NCBI GenBank assembly: GCA_007692495.1
Contig: REBZ01000106.1
Coordinates: 1 to 64,000, forward strand
Direction: 5' to 3'
DNA length: 64,000 nucleotides
Origin: Alkalicoccus sp.
GTDB lineage: Bacteria > Bacillota > Bacilli > Bacillales > Salisediminibacteriaceae
Below are positions 20,774 through 30,628 of the stretch, piece after piece. A model generated the notes under the pieces. The model did not search any database and was not told where the DNA came from. It saw only the letters and a list, made by a program, of their open reading frames with translations. Every line of letters begins with the position of its first letter. Positions within the stretch are counted from its first letter, which is position 1. The position numbers and the translations under genes were made by a program.

Positions 20774-21922
20774 ATGAACAGTGAATTTATGGAAGCACTT
20801 GCGACTATAGAAAAAGACAAGGGTATTGATAAAGAAATCATTCTTGAAGCTATAGAACAGGCGCTTATTACAGGTTACAAAAGAAACTTTAATTCCGCAC
20901 AGAACGTAAGAGTACAGATCGACCGGGAAGTTGGAACAATTCGTGTTTTCGCACGTAAAGAAGTAGTAGAAGAAGTGTTTGACGCCCGTCTTGAAATTTC
21001 TCTGGCTGAGGCTCATGAAATAAATCCTCTTTATGAAGTAGGAGATATAGTAGAAATTGAAGTAACACCCCGTGACTTCGGGCGCATTGCAGCTCAGACT
21101 GCAAAACAGGTTGTTACACAGCGTGTCAGAGAAGCAGAAAGAGGGATTATTTATTCTGATTTTATAGACAGGGAAGAAGACATTATGACAGGCATTGTTC
21201 AACGGCAGGATCATCGTTTTATTTACGTGGATCTGGGAAAAGTCGAAGCCCTTATGCCGCTGTCCGAACAGATGCCTACAGAGTCATACAAACACAATGA
21301 CCGTATAAAAGCGTTTATCACCAAGGTGGAAAAAACAACTAAAGGTCCTCAGATCATGATTTCCCGCACCCATCCCGGTCTGCTGAAAAGACTATTCGAA
21401 CTTGAAGTTCCGGAAATCTACGACGGGACTGTCGAAGTGAAATCTGTTTCAAGAGAAGCGGGAGAACGATCTAAAATTGCGGTCCATGCGGAAGATGAAG
21501 AAATTGATCCTGTCGGTTCCTGTGTAGGACCAAGAGGACAGAGAGTGCAGACGATTGTCGATGAGCTCAAAGGAGAAAAAATCGATATCGTGCGCTGGTC
21601 GGAAGATCCTAAAGTATATGTTGCAAATGCACTCAGTCCTTCCAAAGTAGTGAAAGTAACGGTAGACGAAGAAGAGAAGATGACGCAGGTTATCGTACCT
21701 GATTATCAGCTTTCCCTTGCTATCGGTAAAAAAGGACAAAACGCCCGACTGGCAGCAAAATTGACGGGATGGAAAATCGATATTAAAAGTGAATCGGAAG
21801 CGGAAGAACTGGGACTGCTTGCGGAGGGAGAAGAAACGGAAAACATTTCCGGGGAATATGAAGCGTATTCTGCTTCTCCTAACGACGTTGCCGACTGGCT
21901 GAATGAGGAAGAAGAAAAGTAA
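20774..21922 (+). CDS. nusA: Transcription termination/antitermination factor NusA
   Basis: NusA binds RNA polymerase and nascent RNA, modulating pausing and intrinsic termination. The 382-aa protein has the N-terminal RNAP-binding domain, an S1 domain near 135-200 (IMTGIVQRQDHRFIYVDLG) and two KH domains near 230-345 (GSCVGPRGQRVQTIVDEL, LAIGKKGQNARLAAKLTG). It ends with a short acidic tail. It has no extra C-terminal repeats, as in other Firmicutes. Confidence 0.98.
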   Translation: MNSEFMEALATIEKDKGIDKEIILEAIEQALITGYKRNFNSAQNVRVQIDREVGTIRVFARKEVVEEVFDARLEISLAEAHEINPLYEVGDIVEIEVTPRDFGRIAAQTAKQVVTQRVREAERGIIYSDFIDREEDIMTGIVQRQDHRFIYVDLGKVEALMPLSEQMPTESYKHNDRIKAFITKVEKTTKGPQIMISRTHPGLLKRLFELEVPEIYDGTVEVKSVSREAGERSKIAVHAEDEEIDPVGSCVGPRGQRVQTIVDELKGEKIDIVRWSEDPKVYVANALSPSKVVKVTVDEEEKMTQVIVPDYQLSLAIGKKGQNARLAAKLTGWKIDIKSESEAEELGLLAEGEETENISGEYEAYSASPNDVADWLNEEEEK

Positions 21923-21936
21923 AAGGAGGGGCAGGT

Positions 21937-22212
21937 ATGCAGAATAAAAAGACCCCGTTCCGTAAATGCATCGTTACTCAGGAAATGAAGCCTAAAAAAG
22001 AGCTGCTGCGAATCGTACGCTCACCGGAAGGGGAAGTCTTTCTTGATCCGACTTCCAAAAAATCCGGGAGAGGGGCTTATATTTCCAATGATCAGGCTGT
22101 AATTGATGAAGCTGAAAAAAAAGGAATTTTAAGCCGCCATTTGAAAGCGGAAGTTCCTGCTGAACTTTATAATGAACTGCGCAGGTATCACCTTCGGAGT
22201 CAGTTAAAATAA
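21937..22212 (+). CDS. rnpM: YlxR-family RNA-binding protein (RnpM)
   Basis: This small 91-aa basic protein belongs to the YlxR family; the B. subtilis member has been described as a modulator of RNase P (RnpM). The conserved motifs RKCIVTQEMKPKKELLRIV and the GRGAYI segment are present. AGGAGGGG precedes the ATG. Its stop overlaps the next start by one base. Confidence 0.93.
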   Translation: MQNKKTPFRKCIVTQEMKPKKELLRIVRSPEGEVFLDPTSKKSGRGAYISNDQAVIDEAEKKGILSRHLKAEVPAELYNELRRYHLRSQLK

Positions 22213-22520
22213 TGGATAAAAAACAATATTCTCTGCTCGGGCTTATGCAGCGGGCCGGAGCTCTGATAACCGGTGAAGAACTCGTCGTTAAGTCTGTGCA
22301 GTCCAACAAAGCCAAACTTGTAGTATTAGCTGAAGATGCATCAGCGAATACCGAAAAAAAAATAAGTGACAAATGCCGTTATTACAATATCCCTCTTTAC
22401 CGGCTGGGGAGCCGTGATGATCTTGGTGCTGCTGTGGGAAAAGAACGCCGTGTAGTTATAGCGGTAACAGACACCGGGTTTGCGGATGCATATCAAAAAA
22501 ACGAAAAGAAACGGGTCTGA
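22212..22520 (+). CDS. ylxQ: YlxQ, L7Ae-family ribosomal-type protein
   Basis: This 102-aa protein has an L7Ae/L30e/Gadd45-like fold, related to K-turn binding proteins. Visible features are LLGLMQRAGALITGEE and KLVVLAEDASANTEKKI. It overlaps the rnpM stop and is encoded directly before infB, as in other Bacillales. A precise function is not established. Confidence 0.9.
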   Translation: MDKKQYSLLGLMQRAGALITGEELVVKSVQSNKAKLVVLAEDASANTEKKISDKCRYYNIPLYRLGSRDDLGAAVGKERRVVIAVTDTGFADAYQKNEKKRV

Positions 22521-22568
22521 GTCAGTACACAGGGCCGTTTATTAACAGGAACTATAGGAGGTACGTTT

Positions 22569-24695
22569 ATGAAAAAGCGGATTTATGAGTATGCTAAAGA
22601 AAAAAACGTTACGAGCAAAGAAGTTATAGACAGACTCGCTAAAATGGGTATTGAGGTTAATAACCACATGAGCGTTATTACTGAAGATACGATTAACAAA
22701 CTTGAAGGGAAAAATGGTGGGGCGTCTGATAAAAAAGTTTCCTCGAATCCAAAACGGACCGGCGATAACGCTTCTGTAAAAGAAAAAAGTTCAAACAACA
22801 ATACTTCAGTTAATAAAGGTGCCCGTAAAGGACCCCAGAATAAAGGACCGCAGAACAAGGGACCGCAGAATAAAGGGCCTCAAAATAATAAGCGGGGCCG
22901 TAAAGGCGGAGGCGGGCCAAAACCGCAGAAACCTAAAGCTGCTACACCGGAATATGTAAAGTATGAGCTTCCTATTACGGTGGGGGCTTTTGCCGAAAAG
23001 CTTAACAAAGAACCATCCGAAATCATTAAAAAATTAATGGGCCTCGGAGTTATGGCGACAATTAACCAGGAGCTTGACAAAGACACTGTGGAACTTCTCG
23101 GTGAGGAATTCGGTGTAGAAGTAGAAGAAGAAATTATCATAGACGAATCCGAATTTGAAAATATTATGGAAGAGGATAACCCGGCAGATCTTGTAGAGCG
23201 TTCACCGGTTGTTACTATTATGGGTCACGTAGACCACGGTAAAACAACTCTTCTTGACGGCATCCGGCATACGAAAGTAACTGCGGGTGAAGCCGGGGGA
23301 ATTACCCAGCATATCGGGGCCTATCAAGTGGAAGAAAACGGTAAGAAAATCACTTTCCTGGATACTCCAGGACACGCAGCATTTACTACAATGCGTGCAC
23401 GCGGAGCTCAGGTAACTGATATTACCATTCTGGTCGTTGCAGCTGACGACGGCGTTATGCCTCAGACTGTGGAAGCTATCAATCACGCCAAAGCTGCAGA
23501 AGTTCCGATTATTGTAGCGGTGAATAAAATTGACAAAGAAGGTTCCAATCCGGATCGTGTCATGCAGGAACTTACTGAACACGGATTAGTGGCAGAAGCC
23601 TGGGGCGGAGAAACAATCTTTGTTAATGTATCAGCTATTCAGGGTGAAGGAATAGACGACCTGCTGGAAATGATTCTGCTCGTTTCTGAAGTTGAAGAGC
23701 TGAAGGCTAACCCGGATAAAGAGGCTTTCGGGACAGTAGTGGAGGCAGAACTTGACCGTGGACGCGGGCCGGTAGCTACTCTGCTCGTGCAGGCAGGAAC
23801 ATTAAATGTAGGTGATCCTATCGTTGTCGGAAATGCTTTTGGTAAAGTACGTGCGATGGTAAATGATTTAGGTCGACGTGTTAAAAGTGCAGGACCTTCC
23901 ACGCCGGTGGAAATTACAGGTCTTAACAGTGTTCCGCAGGCGGGGGATCAGTTCAAAGTATTTAAAGACGAGAAAAAAGCCCGCCAAATCGGTGAAGCCC
24001 GTGCTGTGAAGCATAAAGAAGCGACGAGGAAGGAAAGCTCCAAAGTCAGCCTCGACGATCTGTTTGATAAAATTCAGCAGGGGGATATTAAAGATATTAA
24101 TATCATTGTTAAGGCAGATGTGCAGGGTTCCGCCGAAGCAATGAAAGGCTCTCTTGAAAAAATTGAAGTAGAGGGTGTGAAAGTAAACATCATCCACACA
24201 GGTGTCGGTGCTATTGCAGAATCTGACATTATTCTTGCCGCAGCCTCCAACGCAATCGTTATCGGCTTCAATGTTCGTCCGGACGTGAATGCTAAACGTA
24301 CGGCAGAAGCAGAAAAAGTTGAAGTGCGCCTTCACCGCGTCATTTATGATGCAATCGAAGAAGTAGAAGCAGCGATGAAAGGGATGCTTGACCCAGTTTA
24401 CGAAGAAAAAGTAATTGGTCAGGCTGAAGTACGTCACTTGTTTAAAGTGTCACGTATCGGTACGATTGCCGGCTCTTACGTAACGGATGGGAAAATCACC
24501 CGTGATTCTTCTGTACGTGTTATTCGTGAAGGAGTAGTCGTTTTTGAGGGCAAATTAAAGGACTTAAAACGATTTAAAGATGATGTGAAAGAAGTGGCCA
24601 AAAACTACGAGTGCGGAATTACGCTCGAAAACTTCAACGATGTGAAGGAAGGCGACACAATCGAAGCTTATATTATGGAAGAAATTAAGCGGTGA
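22569..24695 (+). CDS. infB: Translation initiation factor IF-2
   Basis: IF2 is the GTPase that delivers initiator fMet-tRNA and promotes subunit joining. The 708-aa protein has two IF2_N modules (one at the N-terminus, one near 140). A low-complexity basic linker lies between them, containing four tandem GPQNK units near residues 88-107. The G domain follows: G1 GHVDHGKT at 219-226, then DTPGH and NKID. Domains II-IV and the C-terminal fMet-tRNA domain complete it. AGGAGGT lies upstream of the ATG. Confidence 0.98.
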   Translation: MKKRIYEYAKEKNVTSKEVIDRLAKMGIEVNNHMSVITEDTINKLEGKNGGASDKKVSSNPKRTGDNASVKEKSSNNNTSVNKGARKGPQNKGPQNKGPQNKGPQNNKRGRKGGGGPKPQKPKAATPEYVKYELPITVGAFAEKLNKEPSEIIKKLMGLGVMATINQELDKDTVELLGEEFGVEVEEEIIIDESEFENIMEEDNPADLVERSPVVTIMGHVDHGKTTLLDGIRHTKVTAGEAGGITQHIGAYQVEENGKKITFLDTPGHAAFTTMRARGAQVTDITILVVAADDGVMPQTVEAINHAKAAEVPIIVAVNKIDKEGSNPDRVMQELTEHGLVAEAWGGETIFVNVSAIQGEGIDDLLEMILLVSEVEELKANPDKEAFGTVVEAELDRGRGPVATLLVQAGTLNVGDPIVVGNAFGKVRAMVNDLGRRVKSAGPSTPVEITGLNSVPQAGDQFKVFKDEKKARQIGEARAVKHKEATRKESSKVSLDDLFDKIQQGDIKDINIIVKADVQGSAEAMKGSLEKIEVEGVKVNIIHTGVGAIAESDIILAAASNAIVIGFNVRPDVNAKRTAEAEKVEVRLHRVIYDAIEEVEAAMKGMLDPVYEEKVIGQAEVRHLFKVSRIGTIAGSYVTDGKITRDSSVRVIREGVVVFEGKLKDLKRFKDDVKEVAKNYECGITLENFNDVKEGDTIEAYIMEEIKR
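22830..22889 (+). repeat. 15-bp in-frame tandem repeat in infB
   Basis: Four consecutive 15-nt units each encode Gly-Pro-Gln-Asn-Lys (the last is degenerate, ending Asn-Asn-Lys). They differ at silent positions (for example CCC/CCG and AAT/AAC), so the array is not freshly expanded. It sits in the flexible linker between the IF2_N modules. Confidence 0.9.
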
Positions 24696-24973
24696 CCATA
24701 GGGGTTCTCACTTTGGAGGCGGTCATTTATAATGCCGGCTCCCTCAAGGAAAAACGTTCTGTAACTAAAAGTGTAGCTGATAAAGTGAAACGGAAGTTTA
24801 ATGTTTCCTTTTCAGAAATTGCTTATCAGAATGTTTGGCAGCGTGTAAAGTGGGTAGCAGTAACAGTAAGCGGCGATCGTCGTACAGCGGAAAGAGAACT
24901 TCAGTCTCTGCTGGATTTCATCGACGGTTTTCCTGCTCTGGATGTTTCCCTGACAGAATGGGAGTGGCTTTAA
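24692..24973 (+). CDS. ylxP: YlxP, DUF503 protein
   Basis: This 93-aa member of the DUF503 family contains the conserved segments [30 protein letters not shown] and [15 protein letters not shown]. It starts with GTG, overlapping the infB stop by 4 nt, so it is translationally coupled. Its role is unknown; the position between infB and rbfA suggests ribosome biogenesis or translation. Confidence 0.9.
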   Translation: MTIGVLTLEAVIYNAGSLKEKRSVTKSVADKVKRKFNVSFSEIAYQNVWQRVKWVAVTVSGDRRTAERELQSLLDFIDGFPALDVSLTEWEWL

Positions 24974-25000
24974 TAAAGCGACTATACAGGAGTGATTAAT

Positions 25001-25348
25001 ATGAGTAACGTTCGTGCAAACCGTGTCGCAGAACAGCTGAAAAAAGAAGTTTCCGACATTATACAGCGGGAACTTAAAGATCCCCGGATCGGATTTATCA
25101 CTGTTACGGATGTCGATGTAACAGGAGATCTTCAGCAGGCGAAAGTTTTTATAACTGTTTACGGAGAAGAAGAAGAAAGAAAGCAGACATTCGATGGTCT
25201 GGAAAAAGCTAAAGGTTTTATCCGTTCAGAAGCAGGGAAACGGATTCAGCTTCGCAAAACTCCGGAAATTTCTTTTGAATTTGATGAAAGTATCGAACGT
25301 GGTAACCGTATCGAGACGTTAATCCGCGAAATGAAAGAAAAAGAATAA
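25001..25348 (+). CDS. rbfA: Ribosome-binding factor A
   Basis: RbfA is a KH-fold factor needed for 16S rRNA 5'-end processing, 30S maturation and cold adaptation. I chose ATG 25001, giving 115 aa, because ACAGGAG lies 7 nt upstream; an in-frame GTG at 24992 overlaps that site. The signatures [22 protein letters not shown] and [19 protein letters not shown] are present. It ends the rimP operon and is followed by a strong terminator. Confidence 0.96.
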   Translation: MSNVRANRVAEQLKKEVSDIIQRELKDPRIGFITVTDVDVTGDLQQAKVFITVYGEEEERKQTFDGLEKAKGFIRSEAGKRIQLRKTPEISFEFDESIERGNRIETLIREMKEKE

Positions 25349-25359
25349 ATAATAGTCAG

Positions 25360-25387
25360 AGCTGTCCTGAATACAGGACAGCTTTCT
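25360..25387 (+). terminator. Terminator of the rimP-rbfA operon
   Basis: AGCTGTCCTG and CAGGACAGCT pair perfectly around AATA and are followed by TTTCT. Confidence 0.88.
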
Positions 25388-25560
25388 ATGTGAAAGAGGG
25401 TGAAGGCATGCTTGTCTTTAAAAAACTATTTCCGGATAAGTTTTTCCATAAGGCTCTTTTAGCTGCAGGTACAGATAGAAAGTATGATCTTCCTGCTGTG
25501 GATTTCTGCAAAAGTGGATATGACTATTTGTCAGCCGCAGGCGATCCTCTATCCACACGG

Positions 25561-25850
25561 AGCTTTAACAGAGACATTTATGCAGCATCGTTGCACCATA
25601 ATAGATGAAAAGGCCCTTTTACCGTAATGTAATCTCCTATCCAAACAGGAAGAACAAAGTCTGATTGGCCGGAAGATCCTCCTCTGTCTTTTTATTACCG
25701 TAAGCTGAAGTGGACAGGGGGACTCCGGGGCAATCAAGGCCGGGTGGAAGAAATCAGCTGAAGCCGGCCCGCCCGGAAAGCCTTCCTATGGATACAAAGG
25801 CGGCCGGCCCTTACTTATCTGCTTTATTTTCAAGGCAGCCTTTATTAAAT
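25561..25850 (-). repeat. Dispersed intergenic repeat, copy 2 (reverse)
   Basis: The reverse complement aligns with 2239-2535 along almost its whole length with small indels and many substitutions. Identical blocks of 10 or more bases occur throughout. Beyond the TGTCTCTGTTAAAG end, the complement continues from 25560 down to about 25430 with a GATCGCCTGCGG-containing tail. The rest of the 25349-25964 gap holds the rbfA terminator and ~115 nt of AT-rich sequence before truB. Short frames across the repeat are not supported as genes. Confidence 0.85.
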
Positions 25851-25964
25851 GAAGTAACGTTCAATTACATATGTTAACCTGGTACACAAATAAGCTGTGC
25901 AATACTTTGCTGTGAAAATCAGGACAGCATATGTTAAATAGAAGGAATATATGGAGGGAAAGTG

Positions 25965-26882
25965 ATGGACACAATTGGAGGAATAGTGCCCTTGTGGAAA
26001 CCGCGGGGAATGACTTCTTTTGAAGCAGTAAAGAAAATCAGGTACATTTATGGAACCAAAAAGGCAGGGCATACCGGGACACTGGACCCTGATGTTGAAG
26101 GAGTGCTGCCCGTCTGCCTTGAACGGGCAACGAAACTTGTAGAATATTTAACTGCTGATAAAAAGGTGTACGAAGGAGAAGTAACAATAGGTTTTTCAAC
26201 AGACACGGAGGATGCCGGCGGGAAAATATTGAAAACTACTCCAATCGAAAACTGCATATCAGAAGAAGAAGCAGATGAGGTGCTGCACCGGCTCACCGGA
26301 CGAATTAAACAGATTCCACCGATGTACTCTGCAGTAAAGATAAAAGGAAAAAAGCTGTATGAGTATGCGAGGGAAGGTATTGAAATTGAAAGGCCCGAAC
26401 GTGAAGTGACCATTTATAAACTGGAGCGGCTGACAACAGTGAAAAACGATGGAGAGACAGCTGCCTTTTCATTTAGGGCGGAATGCAGTAAAGGTACTTA
26501 TATTCGTACGCTGGCAGTGGAAATTGGTTCCAGGCTCGGATATGAAGCACACATGTCTTCTCTAATCAGAACATCTTCCGGTTCTTTTCAAGGGGAATCC
26601 TGTGTTACACTGGAAGAGCTGGAAAAGATGGATAATCCGGAAAAAGCCTTACTTACTGTTGAAGAGGCTGTAGAACATATTCCTTCTATCACCGTAGCAC
26701 CTGATGATGAGAAAAAAGTACTTCAGGGAGCCATTCTTCCTCTTCCAGAAGAACAAAACATTGCAGATGCACCTTATTTCGGTCTGTATAATCGTAAACA
26801 CGAGCTGCTCGCACTTTATAAAAAAGATGAAAAGCGGGCTGGGAAAATGAAACCTGAAAAAATGATACGTATAATGAACTGA
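25965..26882 (+). CDS. truB: tRNA pseudouridine-55 synthase
   Basis: TruB converts U55 to pseudouridine in the T-loop of tRNAs. The 305-aa protein has the catalytic Asp41 in GHTGTLDPDVEG, plus YEGEVTIGFSTDTED, IPPMYSAVKIKGKKLYEYAR and CSKGTYIRTLA. GGAGGGA lies 5 nt before ATG 25965; a GTG directly before it is a less likely start. It pairs with ribF just downstream. The usual rbfA-truB link is broken by the repeat-bearing gap. Confidence 0.97.
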   Translation: MDTIGGIVPLWKPRGMTSFEAVKKIRYIYGTKKAGHTGTLDPDVEGVLPVCLERATKLVEYLTADKKVYEGEVTIGFSTDTEDAGGKILKTTPIENCISEEEADEVLHRLTGRIKQIPPMYSAVKIKGKKLYEYAREGIEIERPEREVTIYKLERLTTVKNDGETAAFSFRAECSKGTYIRTLAVEIGSRLGYEAHMSSLIRTSSGSFQGESCVTLEELEKMDNPEKALLTVEEAVEHIPSITVAPDDEKKVLQGAILPLPEEQNIADAPYFGLYNRKHELLALYKKDEKRAGKMKPEKMIRIMN

Positions 26883-26899
26883 TAATCGAGGTGTCGCTT

Positions 26900-27847
26900 G
26901 TGGAAACAATCAAATTGGCTTATCCTGCAGTTTCTGGTGACTACCCGGCGGCATGTGCTGCTCTGGGTTTTTTCGACGGAGTACACCGGGGGCACAAAGA
27001 CGTGATCGAAACCGCTGTGAGGATTGCAGTAAAAGATAATTTAACTCCGGCGGTCATGACTTTTTATCCTCATCCTAAAGAAATTCTTCGAGGACTACCG
27101 GCAGAATACTTGACTACTCTTGAAGAGAAAAAGCAGCTGCTGGAAAAACTGGGAGTAAAGATACTTTATCTCGTGCAATTCGATGAGAACTTTGCTTCTC
27201 TGTCCCCTCAGGAGTTTGTCGACGAATTTATTATAAATTTAAATATAAGACACGTGGTAGCCGGTTTCGACTATTCTTACGGTCACAAAGGCAAAGGAAG
27301 TATGGAAGCGTTTCATTTTCATGCGAGAAATCAGGTGGAAGCCACTACAGTGGCAAAATTCTCTGAGAACGAGGTGAAAATAAGTTCCACTGCAGTTAGA
27401 GAAGCTCTAAAAGAGGGGAATGTCGAAAAGGCCGCCCTGTATTTAGGGAGATTCTATAAAGCTTCCGGAAAAGTAATTACCGGAGAAAAGCGCGGGCGGA
27501 CGATAGGTTTTCCAACAGCTAATGTGGAACCGCCGCCGAAACTGCTGCTTCCAGCTCCGGGAGTATACACTGTAGCGGCAGAGGTCGAAGGACAGCGGCT
27601 TCCTGGTGTGGCCAATTTAGGATATAAACCTACTTTTCACGAGAATGGACATTCGCAGACACTGGAAGTCCATCTGTTTGATTTTGACAGTGATATTTAC
27701 GGTAAGGAAATCCAAGTCGAATTTCATGAGCATATACGGGATGAACAAAAATTCGATTCCGTTGAAGAGCTGATGGAACAAATAAATAAGGATGCTGAAG
27801 AAGCAAGAAAATATTTTCAGGACAAGCAGCCCGGCCGGTTGCAATAA
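26900..27847 (+). CDS. ribF: Bifunctional riboflavin kinase / FAD synthetase
   Basis: RibF (RibC in B. subtilis) makes FMN and then FAD from riboflavin. The 315-aa protein has an N-terminal nucleotidyltransferase domain with GFFDGVHRGHKDVI and a C-terminal flavokinase domain with GEKRGRTIGFPTANV and GVANLGYKPTF. I chose GTG 26900, which has GAGGTG 6 nt upstream; an in-frame GTG at 26891 overlaps that site. The rpsO promoter overlaps its 3' end. Confidence 0.96.
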   Translation: METIKLAYPAVSGDYPAACAALGFFDGVHRGHKDVIETAVRIAVKDNLTPAVMTFYPHPKEILRGLPAEYLTTLEEKKQLLEKLGVKILYLVQFDENFASLSPQEFVDEFIINLNIRHVVAGFDYSYGHKGKGSMEAFHFHARNQVEATTVAKFSENEVKISSTAVREALKEGNVEKAALYLGRFYKASGKVITGEKRGRTIGFPTANVEPPPKLLLPAPGVYTVAAEVEGQRLPGVANLGYKPTFHENGHSQTLEVHLFDFDSDIYGKEIQVEFHEHIRDEQKFDSVEELMEQINKDAEEARKYFQDKQPGRLQ

Positions 27848-27867
27848 ATAAAGATTTCATGTATATT
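27839..27867 (+). promoter_or_regulatory. Predicted sigma-A promoter of rpsO
   Basis: TTGCAA (27839-27844) overlaps the ribF stop region, with a 17-nt spacer and TATATT (27862-27867). The predicted start near 27874 leaves an ~85-nt leader. Confidence 0.65.
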
Positions 27868-27946
27868 AGGTGAAGTCGGAACCAATGCTTGGCAAGGCGA
27901 CTCACCAACGTCAGCTAGGCACTTGGCGATTATTTTTAAATTTTTA
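27868..27946 (+). promoter_or_regulatory. Structured rpsO leader (candidate S15 control element)
   Basis: AGGTGAAGTCG (27868-27878) can pair with CGACTCACC (27898-27906). A nested hairpin, CCAA (27882-27885) with TTGG (27889-27892), lies inside, and a further CCAA/TTGG pairing follows before the ribosome-binding site. S15 represses its own mRNA through such leaders in several bacteria. I did not match it to a specific leader family. Confidence 0.45.
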
Positions 27947-27959
27947 GGAGGTGAAATGG

Positions 27960-28229
27960 ATGGCACTTACTCAAGAGCGTAAAAATGAACTCATCAGTGA
28001 GTTTAAAACGCACGAAAATGACACTGGATCCCCGGAGGTTCAGGTAGCTATCCTTACAGAACAAATCAACACATTAAACGAGCACCTGCGTACACACAAG
28101 AAGGATCACCACTCTCGACGTGGCCTTTTGAAAATGGTAGGTCAGCGCCGTAACCTTCTTACGTATCTGCGTAAAAAAGATGTAACGCGCTACCGTACAC
28201 TTGTGGACAAGCTGGGTCTTCGTCGATAA
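27960..28229 (+). CDS. rpsO: 30S ribosomal protein S15
   Basis: S15 is a primary 16S rRNA binder in the platform of the 30S subunit. From ATG 27960 the protein is exactly 89 aa, the family length. It has the S15 signature [22 protein letters not shown] (residues ~40-61, within a longer conserved block). AGGAGGTG lies 7 nt upstream; a GTG at 27951 overlaps that site and is rejected. Own promoter, leader and terminator make it a single-gene unit before pnp. Confidence 0.98.
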   Translation: MALTQERKNELISEFKTHENDTGSPEVQVAILTEQINTLNEHLRTHKKDHHSRRGLLKMVGQRRNLLTYLRKKDVTRYRTLVDKLGLRR

Positions 28230-28237
28230 GGTACTGA

Positions 28238-28266
28238 AGCGGGAGGCTTACTCCCGCTTTTTTTTA
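28238..28266 (+). terminator. Terminator of rpsO
   Basis: AGCGGGAG and CTCCCGCT pair perfectly around GCTTA, followed by eight T. Confidence 0.92.
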
Positions 28267-28449
28267 TGCTTATATACATAATACTGCTGTACTTTTCTTC
28301 CTGCGTCATTTTTGATATGATAAATTAGGATGTGGACAGAAGAGAACGCAGCTATTTTCCGCGTTTACATATGGCATAATGATGCTGAATATGATTAGCC
28401 GGCCGTCTGCCGGGTGAAGAAGATGCACGAAGAGAGGAGCAATTCAAAA

Positions 28450-30540
28450 ATGTCAACTGAATCAAAGATTTTTTCTACAGAGTGGGCAGGCCGGACACTT
28501 TCGGTCGAAATTGGTAAATATGCAAAGCAGGCAAACGGAGCAGTTATGGTGCGGTATGGTGATACTACTGTATTATCTACAGCAACTGCTTCCAAAGAAC
28601 CGAAAGATCTCCCGTTTTTTCCACTTACTGTTAATTACGAAGAAAGACTATATGCCGCTGGGAAAATTCCAGGTGGATTTATTAAAAGAGAAGGGCGTCC
28701 AAGTGATCACGCTGTATTAACGAGCCGATTAATTGACAGACCGATTCGTCCGCTTTTCCCGGATGGTTTTCGAAACGATCTTCAAGTTATCAGCATGGTA
28801 ATGAGTAATGATCAGAATTGTTCCCCGGAGATGGCTGCAATGCTTGGTTCGTCGCTGGCTGTCAGTGTATCTGATGTTCCTTTTAGTGGTCCTATTGCCG
28901 GCGTAACGGTCGGACGTATCGACGGTGAATTCATGATTAATCCAAGTACCGATGACATGGAAAAAAGTGATATTGAATTAATTGTAGCCGGTACAAAGGA
29001 TGCTATTAATATGGTGGAAGCGGGAGCGGAAGAAGTTCCTGAAGACGTCATGCTTGAAGCTATCCTTTACGGTCATGAAGAAATTAAAAGACTCGTGGAA
29101 TTCCAGGAAAAAATTATTGAAGAGGTCGGAAAGACTAAAATGGAAGTTCAGCTTGTTAAAATCGACGAAACTCTCGAAGAAGAAGTTCGCAGCTTCACAG
29201 GCGGCAGGCTGACAGAAGCTGCTACAGTGATTGAAAAACAGGCCCGTGAAACAGCAATCCAGGAAGTGTTTGATGATGCTCTGGAGCACTTTACTCCAGA
29301 AGAGGACTCAGAAGACCGGTCAAAAGAAGTAAAAGAAGTTCTTAATAAGCTTTTGAAAGAAACAGTACGCAAGCTTATAACGAAAGAAGGGCTCCGTCCT
29401 GATGGAAGAAAAGTAGATGAAATCCGTCCTCTAGCTTCTGAAATTGATATATTGCAGCGTACTCACGGTTCAGGACTGTTCACCCGTGGCCAGACTCAGG
29501 CTCTAAGCGTTTGCACGCTTGGTCCTCTTGGTGATATGCAGGTACTTGACGGTTTAGGAATTGAAGAATCTAAAAGATTTATGCACCACTATAATTTCCC
29601 TCTTTTCAGTGTAGGAGAAACGGGCCCTATCAGAGGACCAGGAAGACGGGAAATCGGTCACGGAGCACTCGGAGAACGTGCCCTGGAAAAATCTATTCCA
29701 TCTGAAAAAGATTTTCCATATACGATCCGCCTCGTTTCAGAAGTGCTCGAATCCAACGGTTCCACATCGCAGGCGAGTATTTGTGCCAGCACACTTGCAA
29801 TGATGGCAGCAGGGGTGCCGCTTACTGCACCGGTTGCCGGTATCGCGATGGGGCTTGTAAAACATGAGGAAGATGTCGCTGTTCTTACAGATATTCAAGG
29901 AATGGAAGATGCTCTTGGAGACATGGACTTTAAAGTAGCCGGCACAAAAGATGGTGTGACAGCACTGCAGATGGACATCAAGATTGAGGGAATCGATAAG
30001 CAGGTGCTCGAAGAAGCTCTTTCACAGGCAAAAAGAGGCCGCCTTGCCATTCTTAAAAATATGCTGGATGCCATTCCGGAAGCACGTTCGGAATTGAGTG
30101 AATATGCTCCTAAGATCATGATGATGTCTATTAATCCGGACAAAATCCGTGACGTTATCGGTCCGAGCGGAAAAACAATCAATCAGATTATCGATGAAAC
30201 AGGAGTTAAAATTGATATTGAACAGGATGGTACTGTTTATATCGCTTCTTCAGACGCCGAAGCGAATGAACAGGCCAAAAAGCGTGTGGAAGATCTGGTT
30301 AGAGATGTGGAAGTTGGACAGACTTATCTCGGTAAAGTAAAAAGGATCGAAAAATTCGGGGCTTTTGTTGAACTTTTCAAAGGAAAAGATGGACTCGTTC
30401 ATATCTCTCAGCTTGCCAACGAAAGAGTCAATAAGGTAGAGGACGTTGTAGCTATAGGAGACGAAGTACTCGTAAAAGTAACAGAAATAGATAATCAGGG
30501 GCGTGTAAACCTTTCAAGAAAAGTAATGCTCGATAAATAA
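28450..30540 (+). CDS. pnp: Polynucleotide phosphorylase (PNPase)
   Basis: PNPase is a phosphorolytic 3'-5' exoribonuclease and core mRNA decay enzyme. It has two RNase PH domains (first with [20 protein letters not shown], second with [15 protein letters not shown] near residue 400), then a KH domain ([16 protein letters not shown]) and a C-terminal S1 domain ([17 protein letters not shown]). I chose ATG 28450 (696 aa) because AGAGGAG lies 10 nt upstream and it aligns with the usual Bacillus N-terminus. The 28267-28449 leader has no clear promoter I would defend. A terminator follows. Confidence 0.97.
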   Translation: MSTESKIFSTEWAGRTLSVEIGKYAKQANGAVMVRYGDTTVLSTATASKEPKDLPFFPLTVNYEERLYAAGKIPGGFIKREGRPSDHAVLTSRLIDRPIRPLFPDGFRNDLQVISMVMSNDQNCSPEMAAMLGSSLAVSVSDVPFSGPIAGVTVGRIDGEFMINPSTDDMEKSDIELIVAGTKDAINMVEAGAEEVPEDVMLEAILYGHEEIKRLVEFQEKIIEEVGKTKMEVQLVKIDETLEEEVRSFTGGRLTEAATVIEKQARETAIQEVFDDALEHFTPEEDSEDRSKEVKEVLNKLLKETVRKLITKEGLRPDGRKVDEIRPLASEIDILQRTHGSGLFTRGQTQALSVCTLGPLGDMQVLDGLGIEESKRFMHHYNFPLFSVGETGPIRGPGRREIGHGALGERALEKSIPSEKDFPYTIRLVSEVLESNGSTSQASICASTLAMMAAGVPLTAPVAGIAMGLVKHEEDVAVLTDIQGMEDALGDMDFKVAGTKDGVTALQMDIKIEGIDKQVLEEALSQAKRGRLAILKNMLDAIPEARSELSEYAPKIMMMSINPDKIRDVIGPSGKTINQIIDETGVKIDIEQDGTVYIASSDAEANEQAKKRVEDLVRDVEVGQTYLGKVKRIEKFGAFVELFKGKDGLVHISQLANERVNKVEDVVAIGDEVLVKVTEIDNQGRVNLSRKVMLDK

Positions 30541-30550
30541 ACTTATATTT

Positions 30551-30583
30551 CCGCCAGAAGTAGCAGCTTCTGGCGGTTTTTTA
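30551..30583 (+). terminator. Terminator of pnp
   Basis: CCGCCAGAAG (30551-30560) and CTTCTGGCGG (30567-30576) pair perfectly, followed by six T. Confidence 0.93.
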
Positions 30584-30628
30584 AAACCGGCCTCACGGAA
30601 AAAGCCGCAGTTTAGTGGAGGAATTGGA

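Noticed and set aside
22801-22900. infB tandem repeat as a CRISPR-like array
   Set aside because: The units are 15-nt direct repeats with no spacers and are in frame within IF2.
25390-25737. Short frames on both strands between rbfA and truB
   Set aside because: They follow the repeat and its tail. The + strand one has a plausible GAGGGTG before it, but no recognisable family and it overlaps repeat sequence.
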